Of a DNA stretch of 64,000 bases, positions 1-9,332 are shown in pieces. Both the position numbers and the translations under genes were made by a program. Source of the DNA: an uncultured Methylococcaceae bacterium (GTDB lineage: Bacteria; Pseudomonadota; Gammaproteobacteria; Methylococcales; Methylomonadaceae); NCBI GenBank assembly GCA_913056195.1, contig CAJXMF010000005.1:16053-80052 (forward strand), given 5' to 3'. Within the stretch, counting starts at the first letter, position 1. Each line of letters starts with the position of its first letter. A model generated the notes under the pieces. That model saw only the letters and a list, made by a program, of their open reading frames with translations, did no database searches and had not been told where the DNA came from.

Positions 1-942
<942 letters not shown>

Positions 943-956
943 GGCGGAGAAGAAAA

Positions 957-3329
957 ATGCGAATAAGTGAAGCGTGGCTGAGGGAATGGGTTAATCCGCC
1001 TGTCAGTACCGACGAATTAGTCGAACAGATGACCATGGCGGGCCTGGAAGTCGATTCGGTGGAGCCTGCAGCCGCTGAATTCAGTAAGGTTGTCGTGGCA
1101 GAAGTGGTGTCGCTGATCAAGCACCCGAATGCGGATAAGTTAAAAGTCTGTCAGGTCGATGTCGGTGATAAGGCGCCTGTTCAGATTGTCTGCGGCGCAA
1201 GTAATGTTCGGGAGGGGGGGAAGTTCCCTGCGGCGTTGGTTGGTGCCGTTTTGCCGGGCAATTTTAAAATCAAAAAATCCAAATTGCGTGGCGAAGTTTC
1301 ATTGGGCATGTTGTGCTCTGAAAAAGAACTGGGTCTGGCCGATGATGCCAGTGGCCTGATGGAACTTGCTGATGATGCGCCGGTGGGTATGGATATACGT
1401 GAATATCTGGCGTTGGATGATCAATGTATTGAAGTGGATTTGACGCCTAATCGTGCCGATTGCCTCAGTGTGGAAGGGATTGCGCGTGAAGTGGCCGTAT
1501 TGAACAAAATGGACTGGCAGCCGGAAGCCTTTGAGGGTGTTCCCGTTTCGCATCAAGAGTCGATTGCGGTTGAGGTTGAGCAGCCGGAAAAATGCCCGCG
1601 CTATCTTGGGCGCATCATCAAAAATGTTGATGTGCACGCTGAAACACCGCTGTGGATGCAGGAGCGTTTGCGCCGTTCGGGTTTAAGGAGCTTAGGTCCT
1701 GTCGTGGATGTGACCAATTATGTGTTGCTGGAAATAGGGCAGCCCTTACATGCGTTCGATGCCGATAAAATCAACGAGGCCATTGTCGTTCGTGATAGTC
1801 AGGCGGATGAAAATCTGGACTTACTGAATGATCAGAGGATCACACTGGATGCGGATACCCTGGTGATTGCCGACCGCAAACAAGCCCTGGCGCTGGCGGG
1901 CGTTATGGGTGGACAGGATTCGGCTGTTTCTGAGCAGACTCAAAACATTTTTCTGGAGTGTGCGTTTTTTAATCCTGTTGCCATCGCGGGAAAAGCCCGG
2001 CAATATGGATTGCATACCGATTCTTCTCATCGCTTTGAGCGGGGTGTTGACTTTACCTTGCAGCAACGTGCCATTGAACGCGCGACACAATTGATTGTCG
2101 CCATCGCAGGTGGCGAAGTCGGGCCGGTGACTGAAGTCCTGAATGAGCAATTTTTGCCGCAACGTCAACCCGTTCAGCTCAGGCCGCAACGGATTCAGAA
2201 AATACTGGGTATTGAAATGTCCGGCGACCAGGTCGAAGATATTTTTATCCGGTTGGGTATGAACGTGGAATCCGCTGCGGAAGGCTGGCGTATTACGCCG
2301 CCCGGGTTTCGTTTTGATATCAGCATAGAGGCGGATTTACTGGAAGAAATTGGCCGTATTTATGGCTACAACAATTTACCGAATAGCCGTCTGTTAATGC
2401 GTTCGGCGTTGGGGGCGGCGCCAGAAGCCAGGTTGCCGCTGGACAGGCTGAAAGATTTGTTGGTCGATCTGGATTATCAGGAAGCGATAACCTACAGCTT
2501 TGTTGATGAAGAACAGCTGAAGTTATTGATGCCCGATGAAGCGCCTGTACGGTTACAAAATCCAATTTCCCAGGATTTGGCGGTGATGCGGACAACGCTT
2601 TGGTGCGGTTTGCTGAATGCCGCAGCCTATAACACCAAGCGCCAGCAAAATCGCGTGCGCCTGTTTGAATCCGGGCTGAGCTTTATCCAGACCGGTTCTA
2701 TTGTGCAAAAGCCTAAATTAGCCGGCGTGGCTTTAGGTTCTGTTTTCCCTGAACAATGGGGCGAAAAAAGTCGTAAGCTGGATTTCTTCGATGTGAAAGC
2801 TGATGTTGACGCCCTGTTGGCACTGACAGGATTCGATTTTAAATGGCTTAAAGACCGGCACCCTGCATTGCACCCGGGGCAAACCGCACGAATCACAAAG
2901 GCGGATGGTCAGGCTGTCGGCTGGGTAGGTGCGTTGCATCCTGAGCTGGAGAAGAAATTTGGCTTTGATACTCAGGTATTTTTGTTTGAGCTTGATTTAG
3001 ATAGCCTGCAATACAAGAAAGTGCCTCGGTTTACAGCGCTGTCCAAGTTTCCAGCGGTACGTCGTGATATGGCGTTATTGCTTGAAGAGGCTGTTAAAGC
3101 CTCTGATGTGATTGACTGCGTGATGTCGGCCGGTTTTGAAAAGCTCCGTGATGTGCAGATTTTCGATATTTATCAAGGACAAGGCGTCGAGTCTGGCTAT
3201 AAAAGCGTGGCATTGAGTATTGTTTTACAGGATTTTGATCAAACGCTTACAGATTCTGAAATTGATGCTATATTTAATGGTGTGTTGCAATCGTTAAATA
3301 GTCAATTGAACGCGAAGCTGAGGTACTAA
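957..3329 (+). CDS. pheT: Phenylalanine--tRNA ligase beta subunit
   Basis: Beta subunit of phenylalanyl-tRNA synthetase, which binds tRNA-Phe and hydrolyses mischarged Tyr-tRNA. The 790-residue product has the full bacterial length. The N-terminal EMAP/OB-fold tRNA-binding domain covers about residues 40-150, the B3/B4 editing domain about 210-390, B5 about 400-470, and the C-terminal ferredoxin-like anticodon-binding domain the last ~95 residues (starting near [18 protein letters not shown]). A TTG at 939 would also be in frame, but the ATG at 957 gives the expected N terminus [12 protein letters not shown] and has a purine-rich GGCGGAGA ribosome binding site upstream. It is co-transcribed with pheS and probably ihfA. 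Confidence 0.97.
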   Translation: MRISEAWLREWVNPPVSTDELVEQMTMAGLEVDSVEPAAAEFSKVVVAEVVSLIKHPNADKLKVCQVDVGDKAPVQIVCGASNVREGGKFPAALVGAVLPGNFKIKKSKLRGEVSLGMLCSEKELGLADDASGLMELADDAPVGMDIREYLALDDQCIEVDLTPNRADCLSVEGIAREVAVLNKMDWQPEAFEGVPVSHQESIAVEVEQPEKCPRYLGRIIKNVDVHAETPLWMQERLRRSGLRSLGPVVDVTNYVLLEIGQPLHAFDADKINEAIVVRDSQADENLDLLNDQRITLDADTLVIADRKQALALAGVMGGQDSAVSEQTQNIFLECAFFNPVAIAGKARQYGLHTDSSHRFERGVDFTLQQRAIERATQLIVAIAGGEVGPVTEVLNEQFLPQRQPVQLRPQRIQKILGIEMSGDQVEDIFIRLGMNVESAAEGWRITPPGFRFDISIEADLLEEIGRIYGYNNLPNSRLLMRSALGAAPEARLPLDRLKDLLVDLDYQEAITYSFVDEEQLKLLMPDEAPVRLQNPISQDLAVMRTTLWCGLLNAAAYNTKRQQNRVRLFESGLSFIQTGSIVQKPKLAGVALGSVFPEQWGEKSRKLDFFDVKADVDALLALTGFDFKWLKDRHPALHPGQTARITKADGQAVGWVGALHPELEKKFGFDTQVFLFELDLDSLQYKKVPRFTALSKFPAVRRDMALLLEEAVKASDVIDCVMSAGFEKLRDVQIFDIYQGQGVESGYKSVALSIVLQDFDQTLTDSEIDAIFNGVLQSLNSQLNAKLRY

Positions 3330-3334
3330 CCGAT

Positions 3335-3631
3335 ATGGCATTAACAAAAGCCGATGTTGCAGAAAGATTGTTTGATGAATTAGGATTGAATAAGCGCGAA
3401 GCCAAGGAGATGGTGGAGCTTTTTTTTGAAGAAATAAAAGCTTCCCTGGAACGCGGCGAACAGGTGAAAATATCCGGTTTTGGTAAGTTTGAATTACGCG
3501 ACAAGGACAGCCGTCCCGGCAGGAATCCAAAAACAGGGGAAGAGATTCCCATCACCGCACGGCGCGTGGTAACATTCAGAGCAGGTCAAAAACTTAAAGC
3601 CAGGGTGGAGTCTTATGCTGGAACCCAGTAA
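3335..3631 (+). CDS. ihfA: Integration host factor alpha subunit
   Basis: DNA-bending protein of the HU/IHF family and partner of the beta subunit encoded at 28940. The 98 residues match the usual IHF-alpha length. The beta-arm region carries the family signature [12 protein letters not shown], and the N terminus [20 protein letters not shown] is characteristic of the alpha subunit. The start lies 5 bases after the pheT stop, reproducing the pheT-ihfA order found widely in gammaproteobacteria. IHF commonly assists sigma-54 promoters by bending DNA, which may matter for the -24/-12 promoter at 12807; that link is an inference. Confidence 0.97.
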   Translation: MALTKADVAERLFDELGLNKREAKEMVELFFEEIKASLERGEQVKISGFGKFELRDKDSRPGRNPKTGEEIPITARRVVTFRAGQKLKARVESYAGTQ

Positions 3632-3968
3632 TAATAACGAATTACCGCCGATACCGGCAAAACGCTATTTTACCATTGGCGAGGTCAGTGAATTGTGTGC
3701 GGTAAAGCCCCATGTTTTACGTTATTGGGAGCAGGAATTCAGTGAACTGAAGCCGGTTAAAAGACGCGGCAATCGTCGCTATTATCAGCGACATGATGTG
3801 CTGATGATCCGGCAGATTCGCGCTTTGTTATACGAGCAAGGTTATACCATCGGTGGCGCACGCGCGCATTTATCCAGCGATAATGCCAAAGAGGACTCTA
3901 TTCGCACCCGTCAATTGGTTCATCAGATGATTGGTGAGCTTGAAGATATACTGGAATTGCTCAAGTAA
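3615..3968 (+). CDS. MerR-family transcriptional regulator
   Basis: A 117-residue regulator with an N-terminal winged helix-turn-helix of the MerR type (about residues 17-85, core [20 protein letters not shown] then WEQEF) and a short C-terminal helix (about 95-117). No cysteines are placed for metal sensing and there is no sizeable effector domain, so the ligand is unknown. The gene overlaps the 3' end of ihfA by 17 bases, implying translational coupling. A MerR-like gene directly after ihfA is common in Pseudomonas and relatives, so this is conserved synteny and not an acquisition. Confidence 0.9.
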   Translation: MLEPSNNNELPPIPAKRYFTIGEVSELCAVKPHVLRYWEQEFSELKPVKRRGNRRYYQRHDVLMIRQIRALLYEQGYTIGGARAHLSSDNAKEDSIRTRQLVHQMIGELEDILELLK

Positions 3969-3969
3969 T

Positions 3970-3998
3970 CTGACAACCGCGGAATAATATGCTATTAT
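3970..3998 (+). promoter_or_regulatory. Sigma-70 promoter for tRNA-Pro with GC-rich discriminator
   Basis: CTGACA at 3970-3975, a 17-base spacer, then TATTAT at 3993-3998. The next bases (TCCGCGTC) form a GC-rich discriminator, the hallmark of stringently controlled stable-RNA promoters. It begins 1 base after the MerR gene stop and lies about 45 bases upstream of the mature tRNA-Pro. Confidence 0.65.
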
Positions 3999-4004
3999 TC
4001 CGCG
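3978..4004. repeat. 12-bp perfect inverted repeat covering the tRNA-Pro -10 element
   Basis: Arms at 3978-3989 and 3993-4004 (CGCGGAATAATA and its exact complement) separated by 3 bases. There is no T-tract, so it is not a classic intrinsic terminator for the upstream operon. The right arm contains the predicted -10 box and discriminator, so the same DNA may act as an mRNA 3' stem for ihfA-merR and as the tRNA promoter. Confidence 0.7.
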
Positions 4005-4033
4005 TCTTCGGCAATGTACGGTGTCGTTGTATC

Positions 4034-4142
4034 CTATTCAACTCGGGGCGTAGCGCAGTTTGGTAGCGCACTATACTGGGGGTGTAGGGGTCGTGGGTTC
4101 GAATCCCGCCGTCCCGACCAATTTTTTGGTTAAGTTGAATAG
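4034..4142. other. 10-bp inverted repeat bracketing tRNA-Pro
   Basis: CTATTCAACT at 4034-4043 ends exactly at the base before the tRNA. Its reverse complement lies at 4133-4142, 12 bases after the CCA. In the precursor transcript the two arms would extend the acceptor stem. This could guide RNase III or RNase P processing; that role is inferred. Confidence 0.7.
4044..4120 (+). tRNA. tRNA-Pro(GGG)
   Basis: A 77-base tRNA with CCA encoded. The acceptor stem CGGGGCG pairs with CGTCCCG (one G-U pair). The D-arm GCGCAGTTTGGTAGCGC, anticodon arm 4071-4087 with anticodon GGG at 4078-4080, and T-arm with TTCGAATC are all present. The 5' C and discriminator A match proline tRNAs, which read CCC/CCU here. 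Confidence 0.95.
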
Positions 4143-4153
4143 ACCGCTTTACT

Positions 4154-4170
4154 AAACATCATTGATGTTT
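4154..4170. promoter_or_regulatory. 17-bp near-perfect palindrome upstream of ttcA
   Basis: Two 8-base arms, AAACATCA and TGATGTTT, around one central T, 16 bases before the ttcA start. The single-base centre is too short for an RNA loop without fraying, so a protein-binding operator is as likely as an RNA hairpin. No regulator can be named. Confidence 0.4.
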
Positions 4171-4186
4171 CAGCCATTCTGTATCC

Positions 4187-5080
4187 ATGAAAACACTATC
4201 CGGTTCAGCGAAATATAATTTCAATAAGCTGCAAAAACGCTTGCGTCGGCAAACAGGTCAAGCCATCGAAGATTACAGGATGATTGAGTCCGGGGACCGG
4301 GTAATGGTGTGTCTTTCCGGTGGCGCCGACAGTTATACCTTGCTGAATATCCTGATGAGTCTTCAAAAAAGCGCACCCATTTCATTTGATGTTGTTGCTG
4401 TAAATTTGGATCAGAAGCAACCGGGGTTCCCCGAACATGTGTTGCCCGACTATTTGCGCGACTTAGGTATCGAATACCATATTATCAATCGTGATACCTA
4501 TTCTATCGTCAAGGACAAGATTCCTGAAGGCAAGACGACCTGTGGATTGTGTTCACGTTTGCGGCGCGGAACCTTATATTCATTCGCCGAGGACATTGGT
4601 GCGAGCAAGATTGCCTTGGGGCATCACAAAGACGATATTGTGGAAACCTTGTTTTTAAATATGTTTTATGGGGCTAAATTATCGGCGATGCCACCGAAAT
4701 TATTATCCGATGACAAGCGTAATATCGTCATTCGACCTTTGGCCTATTGCCGAGAAAAGGATATTAAACGGTTTGCCGATTTGATGGAATTTCCGATTAT
4801 TCCGTGTAATCTTTGTGGATCCCAGCAAAATCTGCAGCGACAGGCGATTAAGGCCATGTTGACAGAATGGGATAAGAAAGGCGGACGCACCGAAGCTATC
4901 TTTTCAGCAATTCAAAATATTGCGCCTTCGCAACTGGCTGACAATGCTTTGTTCGATTTTAAACATCTTGAAATCGATCGTTCCGGTGAGCGTAAGGCCT
5001 ATGCATTTGAGACGCAGCAGGCGGTTGATTCCTATATTCCTGTTACAGATCAGACGGGGCTGGATATTCTGGAGCAATAA
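4187..5080 (+). CDS. ttcA: tRNA 2-thiocytidine(32) synthetase TtcA
   Basis: Iron-sulfur, ATP-dependent enzyme that thiolates cytidine 32 of several tRNAs. The 297-residue protein has the N-type ATP-pyrophosphatase P-loop SGGADS at residues 44-49, the [10 protein letters not shown] motif near residue 120 and a second CNLCG motif near residue 208. These cysteines are the expected [4Fe-4S] ligands and active-site residues. The start has no obvious Shine-Dalgarno but gives the expected N terminus. It sits just after tRNA-Pro and shares a TAATG junction with the next gene, so the two are probably translated together. Confidence 0.95.
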   Translation: MKTLSGSAKYNFNKLQKRLRRQTGQAIEDYRMIESGDRVMVCLSGGADSYTLLNILMSLQKSAPISFDVVAVNLDQKQPGFPEHVLPDYLRDLGIEYHIINRDTYSIVKDKIPEGKTTCGLCSRLRRGTLYSFAEDIGASKIALGHHKDDIVETLFLNMFYGAKLSAMPPKLLSDDKRNIVIRPLAYCREKDIKRFADLMEFPIIPCNLCGSQQNLQRQAIKAMLTEWDKKGGRTEAIFSAIQNIAPSQLADNALFDFKHLEIDRSGERKAYAFETQQAVDSYIPVTDQTGLDILEQ

Positions 5081-5811
5081 TGGCCATTGCCCTGTTTACT
5101 GATTTTGGATCAGAAGGGATTTATACAGGGCAGATGGAAGCTGTGATCGATACCATTGCACCGGATATGCGGGTCATATCGTTACTGAACAATGCGCCTA
5201 AAACCAATCCTTTTTTAAGCGCTTATTTGTTATCCGCATTGTGTCGGCAGTTCTCCGAAAAAACAGTATTTTTGTGCGTAGTTGACCCGGGTGTCGGCGG
5301 CAATAGACGCGGGCTGGTACTTAAAGCTGACAATCAGTATTTTGTCGGCCCCGATAATGGCTTGTTCAACAGGGTAGCCAGGCAGGCGAAAAACTGTCGA
5401 TGGTTTGAAATTATCTATCGGCCTGAATACTGTTCGCTGAGTTTTCATGGTAGGGATATTTTTGCGCCGGTAGCAGCGAAAATTGCCTGCCAACAAAGCG
5501 AAGGTTTGTTGCGCTCTGTTGCACCGCCCGATTGTTCAACCTATCCCGACGATTTGAAGAAAATTATCTATTTTGACCATTATGGCAATGCCATGACCGG
5601 GATTCGATATCATAAACGGCTCTATGGTCTAGACTTGACAATCAAACAATGTACGATTGCACAGGCTGGTACGTTCAGTGAGGTTAAACCGGGTAAACTA
5701 TTCTGGTACCGGAATTCGCTTGGTCTGATTGAAATTGCCGCAAATCAGGCCAGTGCACAAGCGTTGTTAGACTTGAGTTTGGCCGATGATATTGAATTTC
5801 AGAATGCTTAG
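5080..5811 (+). CDS. SAM hydroxide adenosyltransferase (DUF62 / SAM hydrolase family)
   Basis: A 243-residue member of the family related to SAM chlorinase and fluorinase. Bacterial housekeeping members generally use hydroxide to split S-adenosylmethionine into adenosine and methionine. Family motifs are in order: TDFGSEGIYTGQM at residues 7-19, VVDPGVGG near residue 67, GPDNGL near residue 90, and FHGRDIFAPVAA near residue 128, which include the conserved Asp and His of the catalytic set. The ATG overlaps the ttcA TAA by one base. The family is clear but the cellular role is not; the small C-terminal beta-barrel seems complete. Confidence 0.85.
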   Translation: MAIALFTDFGSEGIYTGQMEAVIDTIAPDMRVISLLNNAPKTNPFLSAYLLSALCRQFSEKTVFLCVVDPGVGGNRRGLVLKADNQYFVGPDNGLFNRVARQAKNCRWFEIIYRPEYCSLSFHGRDIFAPVAAKIACQQSEGLLRSVAPPDCSTYPDDLKKIIYFDHYGNAMTGIRYHKRLYGLDLTIKQCTIAQAGTFSEVKPGKLFWYRNSLGLIEIAANQASAQALLDLSLADDIEFQNA

Positions 5812-5820
5812 GGTGGAAAC

Positions 5821-6876
5821 GTGAATAAAACAGTATTAGTAACCGGTGGTGCAGGATATATTGGCAGTCATGCTTGTGTGGAACTGAGTGAGGCCGGCTA
5901 TGATGTTATCGTGGTGGATAATTTATCGAACAGCCAGATGGAAGCTGTCAGGCGGGTTGAACAAATTATCGGAAAGCCGCTTGTTTTTTATCAGGCTGAT
6001 GTCCGTGATAAACCGGCGTTGAGCGATATTTTTCAACAGCATAAGATTGATGCAGTCATCCATTTTGCCGGCTTGAAGGCGGTGGGTGAGTCTTGTCAGC
6101 AGCCTGTGGCCTATTATCACAATAATAACGTTTCGACCCTGGTGTTGGTCGAGACCATGGCGCAGTTCAAGGTGTCTCACCTGGTATTCAGCTCCTCTGC
6201 CACCGTTTATGGCGATCCGCAAAGCGTCCCGATCACCGAAGACTTTCCTTTGCAGGCCACTAATCCCTATGGCCGAACCAAACTGTTTATCGAAGATATT
6301 TTACGCGATTTATCACAGGCCGATGTTTTGAATAATGCTGAATTACCCTGGAAAATTGCGCTGTTACGTTATTTTAATCCAGTCGGCGCGCATAGCAGTG
6401 GTTTAATTGGTGAATCGCCGAATGGGATTCCCAATAATCTGATGCCATATTTATCCCAGGTTGCGATCGGAAAACTGGAAAAATTATCGGTATTTGGTGA
6501 TGATTATGCGACGCGCGATGGAACGGGTGTGCGTGATTACATTCATGTGGTTGATTTAGCGCAAGGGCATGTGAAAGCGCTGGATTATCTGTTGGCCAAA
6601 GCCACCGATGAAGGGCTTTGCGAGGCCTTTAATCTGGGGACGGGGCAGGGAAATAGCGTATTGGAAATGATCGAAACGTTTCAATCGGTAACCGGACAAA
6701 TGGTAAACTATCAAATCGTCGACAGACGGCCAGGCGATATTGCCGAGTGTTATGCCAATACTGACTTGGCAGAAAAAAAACTAGGCTGGAAAGCGCAGAA
6801 AAATTTACATGATATGATAACTGATACCTGGCGCTGGCAAACCAAAAATCCCAATGGCTATGAGGAAAAATTATGA
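5821..6876 (+). CDS. galE: UDP-glucose 4-epimerase
   Basis: Extended short-chain dehydrogenase that interconverts UDP-glucose and UDP-galactose, supplying galactose units for surface polysaccharide. The 351-residue protein starts at GTG after an AGGGTGG ribosome binding site. The NAD-binding TGGAGYIGSH is at residues 8-17, the catalytic Ser/Thr region is SSSATVYG and the YxxxK motif is in NPYGRTK. Length and motifs match E. coli GalE (338 residues). Its stop overlaps the next start in an ATGA junction, so expression is coupled to the polyphosphate kinase gene. Confidence 0.95.
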   Translation: MNKTVLVTGGAGYIGSHACVELSEAGYDVIVVDNLSNSQMEAVRRVEQIIGKPLVFYQADVRDKPALSDIFQQHKIDAVIHFAGLKAVGESCQQPVAYYHNNNVSTLVLVETMAQFKVSHLVFSSSATVYGDPQSVPITEDFPLQATNPYGRTKLFIEDILRDLSQADVLNNAELPWKIALLRYFNPVGAHSSGLIGESPNGIPNNLMPYLSQVAIGKLEKLSVFGDDYATRDGTGVRDYIHVVDLAQGHVKALDYLLAKATDEGLCEAFNLGTGQGNSVLEMIETFQSVTGQMVNYQIVDRRPGDIAECYANTDLAEKKLGWKAQKNLHDMITDTWRWQTKNPNGYEEKL

Positions 6877-7703
6877 AAGATTTCTGTGCCCAATTTTGTG
6901 TTGAGCCGGGGCAATCGATTGATTTATCGGCCTGGAATCCCGCCAGTACGGATGGTGTCAGCACGAAAAAAACTGCCAAAAATGAGATTGTCGAATATGC
7001 CGAACGTCTACGCGCCTTGCAATTTCTCTTATATGCCGAGAATAAACGGAGTTTGTTGATTGTCTTGCAGGGTCTCGATGCCAGCGGCAAAGACGGAACG
7101 ATTCGACATGTTTTAGGCTATATGAATCCACAGGGTTGCCGGGTGCAAGCCTTTAAACAACCTACAGACATCGAAAAGGAGCACGATTTTTTGTGGCGCG
7201 CACACAAGGTGACGCCGGCTATCGGTGATGTGGCTATTTTTAACCGATCGCATTATGAAGATGTCCTGGTGACACGGGTTCATGGCTGGGTTGACAAGAA
7301 GGTTTGTCGGCAGCGCTATCAGCAGATTAATGAATTTGAATCGTTATTGGCGGCAAATAACTCGATTATATTAAAATTCTTTCTGCATATCAGTCCGGAA
7401 GAACAACTCAAACGTTTCAAAAAACGCCTGAAAGATCCTGATCGTTGGTGGAAAATAAGCGAATCGGATTATAGCGAACGGCAATACTGGGCCGATTATC
7501 AACAAGCCTATCAAGATGCCTTACAGCACTGTAGTTCAGTTCACGCGCCTTGGTTTGTCATTCCGTCCGATCATAAATGGTTCCGTAATCTTGCCATATC
7601 GAGGATTGTGGTCGAAACTTTAGAAAGTCTGAATATGTCATTTCCAGAGCCCAAGGTAGATATCGCCAAAATCAAACAAAAATACCATAAATGGTTTGAG
7701 TGA
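6873..7703 (+). CDS. Polyphosphate kinase 2 family, class III-like
   Basis: Single-domain PPK2 of 276 residues that transfers phosphate between inorganic polyphosphate and nucleotides. Walker A is GLDASGKDGT (about residues 68-77), followed by MNPQGCRVQAFKQPT, Walker B-like NRSHYEDVLVTRVHG and the lid region rich in basic residues (FKKRLKDPDRWWK). The DASGKDGT form and the NPQGC segment resemble class III enzymes, which phosphorylate both AMP and ADP, more than class I; substrate use is therefore inferred. It overlaps galE by 4 bases, and there is no partner ppk1 in the window. Confidence 0.88.
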   Translation: MKDFCAQFCVEPGQSIDLSAWNPASTDGVSTKKTAKNEIVEYAERLRALQFLLYAENKRSLLIVLQGLDASGKDGTIRHVLGYMNPQGCRVQAFKQPTDIEKEHDFLWRAHKVTPAIGDVAIFNRSHYEDVLVTRVHGWVDKKVCRQRYQQINEFESLLAANNSIILKFFLHISPEEQLKRFKKRLKDPDRWWKISESDYSERQYWADYQQAYQDALQHCSSVHAPWFVIPSDHKWFRNLAISRIVVETLESLNMSFPEPKVDIAKIKQKYHKWFE

Positions 7704-7732
7704 ACGGCTTAGATAAAAAATAGGCAAAAACC

Positions 7733-7760
7733 TTGCCAAATTATAAAAAAGGGTTATAAT
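7733..7760 (+). promoter_or_regulatory. Sigma-70 promoter for tRNA-fMet
   Basis: TTGCCA at 7733-7738, a 16-base spacer and a perfect TATAAT at 7755-7760, ending 12 bases before the mature tRNA 5' end. The match is strong and the position fits a stable RNA. Confidence 0.85.
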
Positions 7761-7772
7761 AGTCAAATCAAT

Positions 7773-7849
<77 letters not shown>

Positions 7850-7859
7850 AATTTTAAAG

Positions 7860-7892
7860 CCTGATTCTTATCGTATGGGAATCAGGTTTTTT
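7860..7892 (+). terminator. Rho-independent terminator of tRNA-fMet
   Basis: An 8-bp stem, CCTGATTC (7860-7867) with GAATCAGG (7879-7886), followed directly by six T residues. It ends the single-gene tRNA-fMet transcript. Confidence 0.9.
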
Positions 7893-7931
7893 ATTGCCTT
7901 GAAGTTTCGTTATCCCAAAGCGTATTCAAGA

Positions 7932-7964
7932 TTGACTGCGGGGTGGTTGTTTCCGCGCAGTCAA
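7932..7964. terminator. Hairpin at the 3' end of the response regulator gene
   Basis: A 9-bp perfect stem, TTGACTGCG (7932-7940) with CGCAGTCAA (7956-7964), and a 15-base loop. It overlaps the stop codon of the minus-strand regulator gene. There is no good T-run on the minus side; five A residues on the plus side weakly suit neither direction. It is probably an mRNA 3'-end stabilising stem or a weak terminator. Confidence 0.5.
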
Positions 7965-9331
7965 AAATATTTCTTTACCTTATACCATAATGAGCGTTCG
8001 CTGATTTGTAATAGTTGTGCTGCCTTTGCTTTGTTATCGGCCGTTTTGAGTAATGCCTGTTTAATTAGTTTCTTCTCCAGTTCTTCGACTTGATCCTGCA
8101 ATACCAGATTGTCAAATTGTTGTATATCAGGAGGTGTTGCAGATGTTTGCTTGATAGTGTTGATAATTTCACCGGGTAAATGGCTGACATCGATAGTTTT
8201 TCCCATGCTCAAGACAACCGCTCTTTCCATAATATTCTCCATTTCTCTGACATTTCCTGGCCATGAGTAAGCTTTTAGATATTCAATTGCAGATTCACTC
8301 AAAAGTGGAGCAGGAACGGGATAACCTATGTCTAAGGCATGTTTCTCAATAAAATACTGAGCTAAAGTGATGATATCTCCCTGCCGTTCGCGCAATGGGG
8401 GTAATTCAATTGAAAAAACATTTAATCGATAAAATAGATCTTCGCGTAATTTTTGTTCTTGAACAGCTTGTCTCGGGTCTTTATTGGATGCAGCAATGAT
8501 CCTGATGTCAACAGTAATCGTTTGGTTACTTCCCAGTTTTTCCAAGGTGCGTTCCTGTAATACTCTGAGTAATTTAGCCTGTAGATTGATATCCATTTCA
8601 GTTATTTCGTCCAGAAACAAGGTGCCATGATCGGCTAATTCAAATTTACCTCTATGCTCCTTGTTAGCTCCGGTAAATGCACCTTTACTATAGCCAAATA
8701 ATTCACTTTCCATAATATCGGCGGGAATAGCGGCGCAATTCAAAGCTACAAACAATGATTTTGCCCGTGGTGAAGCGCGATGGATTTCTCTTGCGACTAA
8801 TTCTTTACCGGTTCCGGTTTCACCCTGAATAAATACACTGGTTTTAGTTGGCGCGACCTGTTTAATCAAGGTGTAAACCTGTTGAATGGCAGGACTCATG
8901 CCGATAAAGTTGCCCCAGCCTTTTTCCACTTCCTGTCGCAGGTATTGATTTTCCCGTTGCACCGTTGTTAAACGTAAGGTTCTTTTGACAGCAGCTTCCA
9001 CGGTTTCCAGTTCAAAGGGGCGGACGATATAGTCACAGGCACCATATTTCATGGCTTCAACAGCTGTTTCTACAGTGCCGTAGGCGGTGATGACGATGAC
9101 GGGTATATCACTGTTTTGCTCATGTAATTTTCTGCTTAGACCTAAACCGTCCAGTTGCGGCATTTTCAGATCAGTAATAATCAGGTCGACGCTCTGTTCA
9201 TTCAGTATTTTAAGCGCTTTAATACCATTATCGGCTTGATAGACTTCGTGCCCCATTTGCTTGAGAAGTATTTCCAGCAAACGACGCATTTTAGCTTCAT
9301 CATCAACGACTAATATCTTGTATGCTGACAT
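7961..9331 (-). CDS. Sigma-54-dependent response regulator (NtrC family)
   Basis: A 456-residue activator with three domains. The receiver domain (about 1-120) has the acidic pair D10-D11 and phospho-acceptor D54 in IITDLKMPQ. The AAA+ domain (about 140-375) has Walker A GETGTGKE and the sigma-54 contact loop GAFTGA, both intact, so it should open sigma-54 RNA polymerase complexes. A Fis-type HTH ends the protein (NKAKAAQLLQISERSLWYKV). The sensor kinase lies one base upstream on the same strand. A matching -24/-12 promoter sits at 12807 upstream of a four-gene operon, the most likely target; that assignment is an inference from position. Confidence 0.95.
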   Translation of the reverse strand: MSAYKILVVDDEAKMRRLLEILLKQMGHEVYQADNGIKALKILNEQSVDLIITDLKMPQLDGLGLSRKLHEQNSDIPVIVITAYGTVETAVEAMKYGACDYIVRPFELETVEAAVKRTLRLTTVQRENQYLRQEVEKGWGNFIGMSPAIQQVYTLIKQVAPTKTSVFIQGETGTGKELVAREIHRASPRAKSLFVALNCAAIPADIMESELFGYSKGAFTGANKEHRGKFELADHGTLFLDEITEMDINLQAKLLRVLQERTLEKLGSNQTITVDIRIIAASNKDPRQAVQEQKLREDLFYRLNVFSIELPPLRERQGDIITLAQYFIEKHALDIGYPVPAPLLSESAIEYLKAYSWPGNVREMENIMERAVVLSMGKTIDVSHLPGEIINTIKQTSATPPDIQQFDNLVLQDQVEELEKKLIKQALLKTADNKAKAAQLLQISERSLWYKVKKYF

Positions 9332-9332
9332 G

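Noticed and set aside
7875..8093. A short plus-strand open frame downstream of tRNA-fMet
   Set aside because: It is antisense to the 3' part of the sigma-54 activator and crosses the tRNA terminator. It has no ribosome site.
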